A DNA stretch of 64,000 nucleotides from Nigrospora sphaerica. Taxonomy: Eukaryota; Ascomycota; Sordariomycetes; Amphisphaeriales; Apiosporaceae. Positions 53,979 to 64,000 of the stretch are shown here, piece by piece. The position numbers were made by a program, and so were the translations under genes. The stretch covers positions 1,054,001 to 1,118,000 of the forward strand of contig JAGVVL010000013.1 in assembly GCA_018287875.1 (NCBI GenBank), read 5' to 3'. A model generated the notes under the pieces. The model had not been told where the DNA came from. It saw nothing but the letters and a program-made list of their open reading frames with translations, and searched no databases. Positions within the stretch are counted from its first letter, which is position 1. Each line of letters opens with the position of its first letter.

Positions 53979-54959
53979 GTTGTGCTGAGACGGTCTATGA
54001 TGCGGGATTTTCGGGCGTCGCACGACCGAAAATTTTTCGCCCCCGCCAAACGCAGCAAGCTGCCTCGAAAATCGACACCGCGCGACACCGGATCGACGAT
54101 AAATCAGCCGCGCAGCGAAGGCCCTCGTCTCTATAGAGGGATTTGGGTAAAAAAACCATCCGACGTCGACTCGGTTCTCGAGGCGACGACAGGACACCCT
54201 CGGCCCTGCCGAGCTCTGAGACGGCTTGCAGTGAACAGCCGCGAGGGTATCGAACGAATACCTAAGTGGGCGTGCGTACGGAGTAATGGAAGTTGTTAAG
54301 AGCACGGGAACGGAGTCGTTAAGGCAATAGTGGCTACAGCTGGCCGCCCGTGTCGCCCTTCGGGGTGACAGCGCACCGCTCCGGAGACGAACATATGGTG
54401 GATCAAGGCAGGTTAGTCGAGGCCTTACGGGGTACTATGCCGGCGTGGTGGTACCCCTTACCGAAGGCCTACGGCAAGACATGGTCAGCTCGCCGGTAGA
54501 GATGGCGGCGAGCAACGGGAAGCCGGTCTAGGGCTCGCCACCCTAGGACACCGGTGGGCCGTAGCATAGCATGACGACCGCGGGACCGGCAGAAGAACAG
54601 GGTAGCCCCTACGTCCCCTACTCGCACTAGGGTCGACTAGAGATGGAACCGGTTTGAGGACTTACCGTGGAAGGGGATGAACAGCTGGATTGGGCCAGCC
54701 CAGGGACCTGGAGACAAGGATGAGACGGACTGCCTTCGATTGTGCCAAAGGGCATCTTCTCTATCGGAGTGTCGCTAGCGTAGGTGCTATCCTAGGAGGC
54801 TGCAGGTCGAGGAGGTCGTGCTATGGCTCGAGAGGACGGATGCGCATGTCGGTGGTCCTAGAGAGGGATATGCCCTTGCGGGCTGCTTAAGGTGCAAACC
54901 TTCTATTCCCCACCTCTTTCTATGGAAAGCGCAGAGAACTAGACCCGGGGGATAGGGGG

Positions 54960-56144
54960 CTAGCCGGTGACTCCGACGCTGCGACCTTGGTCGCAGCGGT
55001 ACAAGCCGCCATCCCGGTCCTAGAGGCGGCAGCCAAGGAACCAGATAGCCAGACCAGTATCGAAAGACGTATCGATAATATCGAGAACGCGCTCCAGGCT
55101 ATCCACAAGGAAATTAAAGCTCCTAAGACATACGCTACAGCCGCTATTACCCCTACCGCTGCTCCTACACTTAGGGCTCCTCAGGTAGCCAAGACACTAC
55201 CTCCTCGACACGAACGGGAGGTCACGGTTAAGGCCGCGGGAACTGAAGGCCGCACCTACGAAGAGATCGTACGGAAAGTTAACGCAGCAACAGGCAGAGA
55301 GGCAGCAGTGGCAGCCAGGAAGCTCCCTAGCGGAGAGTACGCGGTCACCTGCAAATCAACAGCAGAGAAACAGGCCCTAGAGGCCGACCTAGCCTGGACC
55401 GCCGAGGCCTTCGGAGAGAACGCCTCTATCCAGAAGAGAAAGATCCTGGTGGTGGCCCATGGCATCAACAAGGAGGCCATAGAGATGAACCAAGGGCAGC
55501 TAGAAGTCCAACTCCGGAACCAGCCCGGCGGCCCTATCGACGTCCTGGAGGCCAAGCTCCCTCGCAACGCTAAGACCTCGTCCAGGAAGGTCACGGCCCT
55601 ATATATTGCAGTACCCACGGTCCAACAAGCGGAACAGCTGTGTCGAGACGGCCTTATTTGGCAGTATGGCTACTATCCATGCGAGCCCTTCGCCGAAGGA
55701 GCACAGCTTAAGCAATGCTACCACTGCTACCGTTATGGACATATCGCCCGTGTCTGCCGCCACGCACGTAGGTGCGGGCTCTGCTCTTCAACAAAGCATA
55801 ACGACAAAGAATGCCCAGAAGCCGAGAACAAGAGCCGGTACTGCTGTCCAGCATGCCGAGGACCACACACTGCGTGGTCTAAGGAGTGTCCAGTCCGCCA
55901 GGAGCAGGTCCAGATCGCCAAGGCTGCTTATGTCACGAGACCAAAGGGATTCGCACTGCCCTCGCAAGAACCCCTTAAGCCAACAACCGAGGATTAGCAG
56001 ACAGTACAGCCGCGAAAGCGTCGAGCAACCAGCTGCCGTACTAGAAGCACTGGCAGAGCCCGCAGCAGAGCCCACGAAGAGACAGACGATATGGACATCG
56101 AAACGCCGGAGTCAACACTGGATAGCATCCACGCTCGACCATGA
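54960..56144 (+). pseudogene. LINE-A copy 4 ORF1 without its start
   Basis: The frame is the same as copy 1 ORF1 but its first 75 or so codons are deleted. The first ATG left is at 54987 (VAAVQAAIPVLEAA). The knuckles CYHCYRYGHIARVC, CGLCSSTKHNDKEC and CCPACRGPHTAWSKEC (55710-55890) are intact. A TAG at 55995-55997 (Trp position) is the only nonsense codon. The stop TGA overlaps the ORF2 ATG at 56141-56144. Confidence 0.88.
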
Positions 56145-59100
56145 CAGCGCTAAGGATCCTACACTGGAACACGCAGAAAAGTAAGAAAGCACAGATCCCG
56201 GCAGTCGATGCTATCTCCGAAGAGTACGATATCCTAGCTATCCAAGAGCCCTGGAGAAACCCACATATGCCGACCACCTACTACCCGAGATCCTCCCCGT
56301 ACTACCTTCTCTATGCCGCCGAGGGAGGCAGAGCTTGCATCTACATTAATAAGAAGCACCCCCCAGCGCAGTGGACTTTTAAGGCGCAGCTAGATAGGTG
56401 CAATATCACGATCCAGCTGCCAGATGGTCCTATAACAGTCATCTGCGTATACTCGCCTCCTCCTGGATCGATTAGCAGATCAGACCTGCCAGCTATCGAA
56501 GCCCTCCTTACTGGTCCCCAGCCAGGACGAACAGTCCTCGTAGGAGACTTTAACGTCCACCACCCCGTCTGGGGAGGATACAACGTCCGACCCCATAAGG
56601 CAGCCGACAAGCTGCTCCAGCTAGCAGAATCCTGGAGACTCCAGCTCATCACGCCCCTGGAACACCGACATGGACTCGAAGAGAGTGCATGGACTCCACG
56701 ATCGACTTAGCGTGGGCCACGGACGATCTCCGAGCTGCCTACGACGGGTATGCCCCATATGCTGGATCCGATCACCTCCCGCAGGTAATACGCGTGGCTG
56801 GACCTCAAAACGACCCCCAGAATAAGCCACGGCGCAGCTGGAAAACAGCTGACTATAACCAAGCGAAGGCCGAGGCGACACACCTTCCGCAGCCAGGGCT
56901 ACTCGAGACACCGGAGGAAATCGACAGCTACACCGAGACGTTAACTAAGGAGCTAACTCGGATAGCCGACCTAGTTGCCCCCCTCCGCCACTCTAAGGGG
57001 AGAGGCAAGGCATGGTGGAACCATGAAACAAAAGAAGCTATAGAGGAAGAGAGACGAACCCAGCGAACATGGCTATCCGACAGGACAGACGCAGCCTGGC
57101 GAGCTCTTCGGCAAGCATCCCTTGCGAAAAAGAAAACGATCCGCACCGCAAAGACAGCGACCTGGAGAAACATGCTTCACGAGGCCTCTAGCTAGCCAGC
57201 TGGCGTCTGGAAAATCGCGAGATAGGCCAGAACCGAAGGAGCCGCACCGCCGCTACCTCCAGCCGTCCCCACGCTTCACACACCGCGAGGCGAAGCAACG
57301 AGCCATAAGGAGAAAACAGAGGCCTTCCAAGAGAGGTTTTACCCTCTCCCTAAGGCCATGCATACCGGCTTCCGTACAACAAACCGGCTCGCAGCGCCTC
57401 TCGACATCGACGGCGAGGTGACAGCGGAGCAGGTCCAAGATGTCTTAAGTAAGGCAGGCCAGTGGAAAGCACCTGGACCAGACCAGCTTCCGAACGGATT
57501 CCTTAAGCGCTTAGGAAAGCCCCTCTTCCAGGCCTTAGCCTCCCTAGCGGAAGCATGCTGGCGTATAGGATACTATCCAACAGCGTTCCGCAAAGCAGTG
57601 ACCGTTATCCTCCGGAAACCAGGAAAGCAGCTAAACGAGTACCACTAAGCCGGCGGATGGAGACCTATCGCGCTGCTTAACACCATGGGGAAGGTGATCG
57701 AGAGCCTGCTGGCGCAACGGCTAGCCAGCTTTGCGGAAGAAAACGGGCTGCTCCCGGACGAACAAATGGGGAACCGAAAGGGCCGCTCCACGGAAACGGC
57801 CTTACGGCTGCTAACGGACCTAGTCCGAACAGCCTGGAAGCATGGAGGCGCAGCAACCCTCCTATCGCTAGATATCTCAGGCGCTTTCGACTCCGTTGAC
57901 CATAGAAGGCTCCTTGCCAACTTACGCGCGTTACGGGTCCCTATATGGACTATTAACTGGATCCGAAGCTTCCTGTCCGACCGATCTACCACGCTGTTTT
58001 TCGACAGCCAGGAATCGGACGAGATCTTAGTCCCAGCAGGCGTCCCGCAGGGCTCACCCCTATCGCCCATCCTCTTCTGCCTCTATACAGCCGGTCTCTA
58101 TAAAGCTCTCCGCGCCGTCTCAGGGATAGCCACTATAGCCTTCGCAGACGACACGAACCTCGTGGGATTCGGCTTAGACCCAGAGCAGACCTGCGAGCGG
58201 CTAGCAGCCGCTCATAGGGTCTGCAAAGAATGGGCAATCAGTCACGGCATGACCTTCGCAGTTAAAAAATACCACCTAGTCCATTTCTCCCGAAAACGAA
58301 AAGGTCCGGATACGAAGATAGCCCTAGAAGGCCACGAAATCGAACCAGAAGACTCCTGCCGCGTCCTTGGCATCCAGGTGGATAGACGTCTCCGCTGGGA
58401 CGCCCATATCCAGTCGATATCGAAGAAGATGGCGACGCAGGTCTATGCTTTAGACCGGATAGCCGGCTCGACATGGGGCGCGTCTCTTCAGCGAGCCCGC
58501 CAAGTCTATATAGCCGTCGTACGGTCTGCGATAGGCTATGGAGCTTCAAAGTGGCACCGCCAGGTCTCGAAAAATAGAGCCAAGGCACTCAACGACGTCC
58601 AGACAGAGTGCCTCCGCAAGGTCACAGGAGCTTTTAAAGCCACGGCTGCCGCAGTACTAGAAACGGAAGCTTACGTGTCCCCCTTAGACACGTGGCTCAA
58701 CAGAAGGGTGGCGGCATCGGAAGAGAGGCTCCAACAGCCGCGCATCGCGTCACTTATCCAAGCAAGTTGTGACAAGGCGGCCAGATGGATCCTAACAAGG
58801 CCGACTCGACGGCGCAGACTAAAAGGTCCGGAAGTCCCCGACCGCAAGAAGTGGCTAGACGAATGGCTAGCGGGAGACTCGGCGAGCAAGGCTGAGGAGA
58901 GAGATTGGCTCCAGAGATGGCAAAAAACGCAGCAAAATCGAACAGCACGAGCCCCGGCAGCAACTAAGATGCCGCCAGACAAGCACGTCCTCAAGCTCCA
59001 TAAGGGACTCCATAAGGCCGAGAGCTCCATCCTCGTCTAAGCGAGGACTGGCAAGATTGGGCTGCGAGACTTCCTTTTTAAGCGTAGGGTCCCAGGCTTT

Positions 59101-59328
59101 GACAGCCCCTGGTGCGACTGCGGTCAGGGCAGAGAGACCATCCGGCATATCCTCGTTTTCTGCCCACGGGAAAGAGAAAGACGAGAGCACCTCGTCCAAG
59201 CTCTAGGAGGACCGATAGACACGGACAGGATGCTCGACACCCCAGGAAAAGCAGGAATTATCGCGAGATGGCTACTCCGCTCGGGCAGGCTGGACATGTT
59301 CCAGCTTGCGAATCAACTCATGAGCTAG
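56141..59328 (+). pseudogene. LINE-A copy 4 ORF2: endonuclease and reverse transcriptase, broken
   Basis: ATG 56141 opens the endonuclease (LAIQEPWRN near 56230, GDFNVHHPVWGG near 56545, GSDHLPQ near 56762). A frame change near 56660 and stops at 57193, near 57223 and at 57646 break it. From 57649 a long open stretch holds the reverse transcriptase with LSLDISGAFDSVDH (near 57865), GVPQGSPLSPILF (near 58040) and AFADDTNLVGFG (near 58140). TAA at 59038 (Gln in copy 2) precedes the C-terminal knuckle CDCGQGRETIRHILVFC (near 59115). The end is TAG 59328. Confidence 0.9.
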
Positions 59329-59536
59329 GAAGCGGGCACGCTGAGCCCGATCTCGGTAAGGCAGGTTAAAGAGCAGATAGAAGCGGTACGACGTAGCGGA
59401 ACCTAGGTTTTTCACCCGGCCGGACGTTAGCCCGGAACGGTTTTCCTAGGCTAAGATGCGCAGGGGGTCCTCATGGCCTAGATAGGTCGCTAGGTGTAAG
59501 AATAATAAATAAATAAATAAATAGCCACTGGGAACC

Positions 59537-60480
59537 GTCGTATCCTCTAGGAAAATCGAACAAGTCCCAGAGGACCTTAAAGAACGGTCTTAAGGCTCTT
59601 TCCGTAGGCCGTCGACTGACAACCTTACTAGCATGCGCCAGTCTGCAGACCTCACAGGTCCCCATGGGTTCACCCGCGATACCAACGTTCTTGCTTCGTT
59701 CTGGAAGCATCCTCAGAGCCGTCACACCAAGATGTCCAGTCCTGGCGTGCCACATAGCCTCTGAGTCCTTTCTCACTGCCGGTTTCTTAACCTGCACATA
59801 GCCCGTAGGGGCTCTTCTCACGACTGCAAACGATCGAATCGTTCCTGGCTGTGCTGAGGGGGGTTGTGGAGCGATAGAGTAGGAGGAATAAAGGGGCTTG
59901 TATTCCATGAAGACTAGGTTGCCTATTCTTTGTAACTGCCGCACCACAGCACTGTTCGTGAGCGAACCGACCCTCAGTGTGCAGTCCTTGCCGCAGTACC
60001 AGACACTTGCGTCGCATAGCAGGGACTCCGAGATGATATTGGTGTGGAAACCCTCGACCAAGTCCACGTTGCGTAGCGTGAGGTCCAGCTTGACACCACC
60101 AACACCAAGGAGTGCCCCTTAATGACGCGTATGCCGGTGCCTGTGATGCTAAAGGCCGAAGACCCGGCCTCCACCACCCTCCCAGGAGGTGCCGGAACGA
60201 AGGATCCCTCCTGAAGCATGGAGATGTCGTTCACAATGTGAGATGACCCGCAACTGTCGACGACCGTGGATTGCGATAGCGTGTGAGGGCCCGTAAGCGA
60301 CGCTACTGCCAGGTTGATGTGCGTATCCATCTGGAATAGCCTTGGATTGATGCCAACAGCTGAGACGTGACTCGTGAGTCCAGCCGAGGAGTTGTTGGTC
60401 CATCCTAGCTTGTCGAGCTCATTTCTGAGCGACTTCCACTTGTTGTCCTTCAGGCGCTCGAGGATCTTCCTGACCTCCGA
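59537..60480 (-). pseudogene. Copia protease and pre-integrase/integrase start
   Basis: After the gag stop the frame gives STVVDSCGSSHIVND (near 60270), the copia-type protease site in which DSG reads DSCG. A frame change near 60110-60130 follows. The next piece has the zinc-binding pre-integrase region WHARTGHLGVTALRML and CEVCRLAHASK (59760-59620). It then enters the integrase with DLFDFPRGYDGSQWL, where LINE-A copy 4 interrupts it. The frame continues correctly at 53843. Confidence 0.86.
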
Positions 60481-61443
60481 CTATGGAATTGGGTTAAAGG
60501 CCCTACCGTCTCTGAGGGGGCCTGCAGAGCCCCTGACGGCGTATTCCAGTCTTCTGCAATCTGTGGGCCTCCACTTATGAGGCCATCTTAGATTGCAAGG
60601 GCACTTTGACTTTCCGCTAGCTGACGAGGAGTCTTGGTCTGCGATGCCGGTTCCGCCTAGCGTTGCGAACGATCGTTGTTTAGCTCCTGGTAGCGTCCCA
60701 GAACTGACTTGCTCCATGAAGATGGCGCTCAGCTCGATTAGCTTCAGGGGCTCCTTGCCAGTGACTTCATCTGCAACGAAGTCGTCTAGTCGGTTCTGGG
60801 CCCACTGGGGAGCGAGTCGCTCCCCGATGGCCTTGAGGAATGTTTTGGCGGCCAGGTTGCCCTCCACCTCTGGTATCTTGTGGTTCTTGGCCAGCGCATA
60901 GGCGGCTGTGAACTCCTGATGCCAGGCTTCTGGAGCTACACCTCCTTTTGAAGCGCTTGCTAGGACTGCTTGATAGCGTTCGCGAACGGCTGTTTTGATA
61001 GAGGTGTCCGAGGGCTCGTACTGTTTCTTTAGCTCCTTGAGGACGTTCTGGAGCGACTTCTTCGTGTCTAGGCTTTCATCGATACAGCTGTGAGCAGCCC
61101 AGAGATACTCCTTCCTGACAGTGTTCTTGACCCACTGACTGAGAGCGATGTAGTGCTGTTGGAGAGCGTTCCAGTCGTTGATCATGGCGGAGTACGTCCT
61201 TAGTTCGCGTGCGTACGTGCGATCTGCAGCGTCAAGAGCTTTCGTGTCGTTCGTCTCGCTCTCTGGAGGGGCTCTGTAGATAGGCATCTCAGGGGGGTTC
61301 AGGAGGTATTCAGAGGTTGAGGCTTCAGGATCGATGTATGTCCAGATGCGTCGCTCCTCAGCGGCCATGCGAAGCTCATTGTACCATTTAGGCCAGTCGT
61401 ATCTTGTGACAAGAGCGACCCGTTGGATCCTAAAGTCGGCCAT
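60481..61443 (-). pseudogene. Copia gag
   Basis: A 320-codon frame from ATG 61443 (MADFRIQRVALVTRYDWPKW); an upstream in-frame ATG at 61533 is possible but less likely. It is typical of Ty1/copia gag: TRYDWPKWYNELRM at the front, a helical core (LSQWVKNTVRKEYLWAAHSC, near 61135) and a Cys/His cluster CPCNLRWPHKWRPTDC (near 60600) near the end. It would form particles and bind RNA. It stops at TAG 60481, beyond which the protease frame follows in register, so the stop may replace Trp or Gln in a gag-pol fusion. Confidence 0.85.
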
Positions 61444-61590
61444 GGTGGACGTAGCTTGCCAGGCTGGCTGGACTGCTTTAGGGGATTTGAAAAGAGTTGG
61501 ACAGTGAGAAAGGGGGTATAAGGTGATTTCCACGCTCTTCAGGCGTCCTGCGCAGCGTCTCTATTGTGAAGTAGAGGTATGCATGCAAGC

Positions 61591-61602
61591 CGGGCTCATA
61601 AC
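61591..61602 (-). other. Primer-binding site of the copia element (initiator tRNA half)
   Basis: Directly next to the 5' LTR the plus strand reads CGGGCTCATAAC. From memory, GGGCTCATAAC is the anticodon-arm sequence of fungal initiator tRNA-Met, including the CAT anticodon. The element strand is therefore complementary to the 3' end of a tRNA cut in its anticodon loop, the half-tRNA primer known for copia-type elements. Confidence 0.75.
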
Positions 61603-61801
61603 TGTCGCACTGAAGGAGGCGTGGGAAGCGAAAGGTTCAAGGTTATCCATTAGAAAGGACAAAAGAAAGTGCCAGAGATGGCAGACTATATACTCGTAGC
61701 TGGGGACCGCTCCCCACATGCTCCATAGGACCTACTGCAGGTACCAGTAGCTCCTCACGTGATCTCAGGGGCGAAACTAGTGATAGCCTCATATTGCCAC
61801 A
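61603..61801 (-). repeat. 5' LTR of the copia element (199 bp)
   Basis: Identical to 48933-49131 over all 199 bp by eye, with TG...CA ends and the outer duplication TTAAT at 61802-61806. Confidence 0.93.
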
Positions 61802-61806
61802 TTAAT

Positions 61807-62169
61807 GAAGGTGAAGTGGTCGATCTCGAGCCATAGGAGATCTCTGGTCTTCCATGGCCTCTTTAACCTTGTCTTTAACCTGCTGTCTTTCCGGACATAG
61901 GTCATGACCCGGGGCTGGGTGGAAGTGCTGTCCCAGTGGTCGACCGGGACATAAGCACTGTAGCCTGGGTGCAAGTTAAATCTGTTCCTGCTGTCGTTTA
62001 TGACGGATGGCTCCTGCACGAGAATCACGTCTATGTGGTCCTCCTAGCATTGCTGTAGTAAGGCCGTGTGGGCTGGTGACGATTTGCCCACGTTAGCCTG
62101 CGCCACCTGCAGGACTTGTCGTCTTAACCTGGTGCGTGTCGAGTGCGTCCAATCGCTTGCCCTATTCAT
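61807..62169 (-). pseudogene. LINE-B copy 2 ORF2 start: endonuclease N-terminus
   Basis: ATG 62169 (MNRASDWTHSTRTRLRRQVL) opens the frame, followed by LQVAQANVGKSSPAHTALL (near 62100), a stop at a Trp position near 62046, then HIDVILVQEPSVINDSRNRF (near 62035), the first catalytic region of the endonuclease. The frame reaches DHFTFIN at the copia insertion and continues as VYRPPDEP at 48927. ORF1 and ORF2 overlap by a few bases (62162-62169). Confidence 0.88.
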
Positions 62170-63793
62170 AGTCCACACTAGCTATGCTGTCGAGCACGCG
62201 GTAGTTGATGCGTGGGATGTTCCGTTGGCTGCGCTTCGTCTTGTTCTCTTGGGTGAGCTGAGGTCGTCTTCCTAGGGCTTCCGGGGGTGTGTGAGCCGGG
62301 TCCTCCATAGCCACATCGACGGTGTTCCTATCGACATTAGGCGTGTCTAATCTTGGGCTAGATTCCTCTTGTGTGTTGTCTCCCTGGCTTGTTCCTTAGG
62401 GTTGGGCTGTCTTATAGAGAAGGCTGCCTGTCTGGCGGATCTTAGCGAGCTCATTTCGTGTAGGGCGTACTAACTTGCCCTTCTTCACCACTGGCTTCGC
62501 CGGACAGTTCTCGTGGTTTGCTGGAGCTGGCCTGTAGCAGTTCGTATATCGTGGGCGTTCCTGGCACGGCTATAGGTGGTTATGTCCTGCTGGGAGCCGG
62601 GCGCTACAGTTCTCGCATCTATCAGTTCGTATGTAGACTCGGCTCGGGTGGTATCCTTGGCATCCCGGGTTGTGTCGACTAGGAGGCGTGCGCTTCTCGA
62701 TTAGACGGGCGGGCCCGCTCGCTGCGAAGAGCCGAAACGGACGGACTTTCTATAGGAACGAGACAATGCATGATCTCTTATTCGTCCCCGGTATCGGTTC
62801 CTATCGCGACCAGCGCATGCTTACAGGCTCGACGCCGGTTTACACAATGACTTCATCTTATAAGAGTGCTTCGGTCTCGAATATCTCGCCGAAGATGTTC
62901 GGAAGGTGTGTCGGGCAGCCGGGGACTACATAGTTAACCCACGTGACCGGGACCTCGACTGCGTTAGCTCGGAGGCTTCGCGCTAGTTCTTCCTTCCTTC
63001 AGAGAAGTATCTCCTTTGTTTCCTTGTTTCTTAGGCGGACGGCGACGCCCGTAGCTATATGGTAGACATCGGGAACGTCGACTAGAGATAGGTCGAGGGT
63101 CTTACACACGGCCTGTCGTAGGGCAAAGTTGTATTGGGTATGTGCCCAGTTTCGGTGTGCCTCTGGGATCCTCACGAGAACTCGGAGATCCTCTCGTTGA
63201 TTAGCTTGCTGGATCCGCTTATTTGCACCGTCTTGAGGCGATGGTTTCTGTCCCGCTCGGGCGACGTCGGCCCAGCTGCGCGTGGGGGCCCCGAGAGGCT
63301 CCGCACGGGTCGGGCCGGTCTCCGGCAGGAGGCGTTCTTTCGGGTGGGGGCAAATTGTGTCCCCCGTCTTCGCCTGTAGAAACGCTATAAAACCTTTCGT
63401 GATCTCCGCAGCTAGTTCCTTGTCTTCGTCGCGGTATTCTTCGATAATGCTATCTAAGGCGTGAGCAATCTTGGCAAGCACCGATCGTCGGGTGTTATAT
63501 TGTTTGTCTATATCCCTCAAAATCGGGGATAGTGCGTCCGAAGCCGGATGGTGTCCTTGCACTATGGTCGCGGCTTCTTCCGTCGTCGAAGTTTCTCGAG
63601 TGTCGTCGACCTTCCTTCGGTTTCGCAGTGGACTGTTCGCAGGGGCCTCATTCTGCCCCGTTCGCTTCCTCTTGGGAGTATAAGTGGGGGAAGCTTCTTC
63701 AAGGTGGTCGGGAGAGTCGTTTCCCGTCATCACCTCATCGATGGTGTCCTCACGAGGAGGTGAAGCCATCACGATGATGGTCCCAGAGTCCAT
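62162..63793 (-). pseudogene. LINE-B copy 2 ORF1: RNA-binding protein
   Basis: The first 264 codons (63793-62999) are open: an acidic/Ser-rich start, a helical middle (HALDSIIEEYRDEDKELAAE, near 63440) and a SWADVARAG motif common before LINE ORF1 RNA-binding parts. After the stop at 62999 the frame shows Cys-rich knuckle remnants (CENCSARLPAGHNHL near 62610, CPAKPVVKKG near 62490). The frame ends at TAG 62162, overlapping the ORF2 start. Confidence 0.85.
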
Positions 63794-64000
63794 CTGGCCT
63801 CTGGGTTGGCGTTGAGGCGCCGTTAGAGGGTTGTTAAGGATTTGGCAGTAAATAGCAGGCTGGCACTAACAGCGGGTGCCAGAAAGAATAAATAAGAAGG
63901 AAGGTCCGTTAGCCCATCTATGGGTAAGATAGATGCTTAGATTGATCACTGAGGTAATGACTGTCTATGTAGGAAATCCTCCTGACTTATATACTAAGTC

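Larger units (their letters stand above)
53859..59521 (+). mobile_element. LINE-A copy 4, nearly full length, inserted in the copia integrase
   Basis: Flanked by the 15 bp duplication TAGCCACTGGGAACC (53844-53858 and 59522-59536). The tail is AAAT repeats (59504-59521). The 5' end is short of the true LINE start and carries an inverted copy of its first 50 bp. A deletion at 54959/54960 removes the ORF1 start. This is the least RIP-mutated long LINE-A copy after copy 1. Confidence 0.93.
48933..61801 (-). mobile_element. Ty1/copia retrotransposon with identical LTRs, split by LINE-A copy 4
   Basis: Two 199 bp LTRs (48933-49131 and 61603-61801) are identical by eye, start TGTCGCAC and end TTGCCACA. 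The target duplication is TTAAT (48928-48932 and 61802-61806). On the minus strand the order is gag, protease, integrase, reverse transcriptase, RNase H, which is the copia order. Without LINE-A copy 4 it is about 7.2 kb, of which about 1.57 kb after RNase H is extra and holds an opposite-strand gene. Confidence 0.94.
45310..63906 (-). mobile_element. LINE-B copy 2, full length, split by a copia element
   Basis: The 13 bp duplication CGTTAGCCCATCT (45297-45309 and 63907-63919) marks both ends. Without the copia element (48933-61801 plus 5 bp duplication) the LINE is about 5.7 kb. It has a 5' end at 63906, ORF1 (63793-62162), ORF2 (62169 to 45510) and a 3' tail of GAA repeats (45310-45324). 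The reading frame of the endonuclease continues across the copia insertion. Confidence 0.92.

Overview
The window looks like a transposon-dense segment of a filamentous ascomycete (Pezizomycotina) genome. The evidence is short GT-AG introns, a GC-rich seven-membrane-segment gene, Fot1/pogo transposons, Tad-like LINEs and Ty3/gypsy chromoviruses. Old repeat copies carry C-to-T/G-to-A changes whose in-frame stops are mostly TAG or TAA where a sister copy or the family has Trp or Gln (TGG, CAG, CAA). That is the footprint of repeat-induced point mutation (RIP). No bacterial genes, CRISPR arrays or rRNA are visible. Calls come from reading translations and repeats by eye; no database search was made. 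Family names such as Gypsy-1 and LINE-A are local labels.

Layout. 1-5336: 3' part of a RIP-degraded Ty3/gypsy element (Gypsy-1) with its 300 bp 3' LTR, inserted in a pogo transposon (5341-6558, minus). 6732-8580: second pogo element (pogo-2). 8583-10455 and 16366-19114: low-repeat sequence, split by a full-length LINE-A copy (10470-16351, minus) and carrying the one convincing free-standing gene (17266-18015, seven membrane segments). 19115-22856: inverted repeats, a 212 bp LTR-like repeat in three copies, and a 300 bp solo LTR. 22998-28318: a second solo LTR of the same family, split by a deleted LINE-A (23128-25783) and a 5'-truncated LINE-B (25897-28230). 28440-34238: Gypsy-2, a chromovirus whose LTRs hold a 14 bp minisatellite. 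34239-37857: degraded chromovirus Gypsy-3. 37858-42711: degraded LINE-A. Four small, little-mutated insertions sit in these last two elements: two 520 bp TRIM-like elements, a 142 bp element and a solo LTR. 42790-44650: third pogo element (pogo-3). 44725-45013: solo LTR.

45310-63906 is a three-level stack. A LINE-B (minus) was hit in its endonuclease domain by a Ty1/copia element (48933-61801, minus; LTRs identical), which was hit in its integrase by a LINE-A (53859-59521, plus). Each level is bounded by its own target-site duplication (13, 5 and 15 bp). Inside the copia element, between RNase H and the 3' LTR and on the opposite strand, lies a GC-rich, apparently four-exon gene with a six-cysteine motif (49607-50557).

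Most proteins here serve copying and insertion: gag/ORF1 packaging, protease, reverse transcriptase, RNase H, integrase or endonuclease, and DDE transposases. Nearly all are broken. The best candidates for working or novel biology are the two unmutated genes, the TRIM-like elements with tRNA-like promoter motifs, and the heat-shock-element-like array in the Gypsy-2 LTRs.
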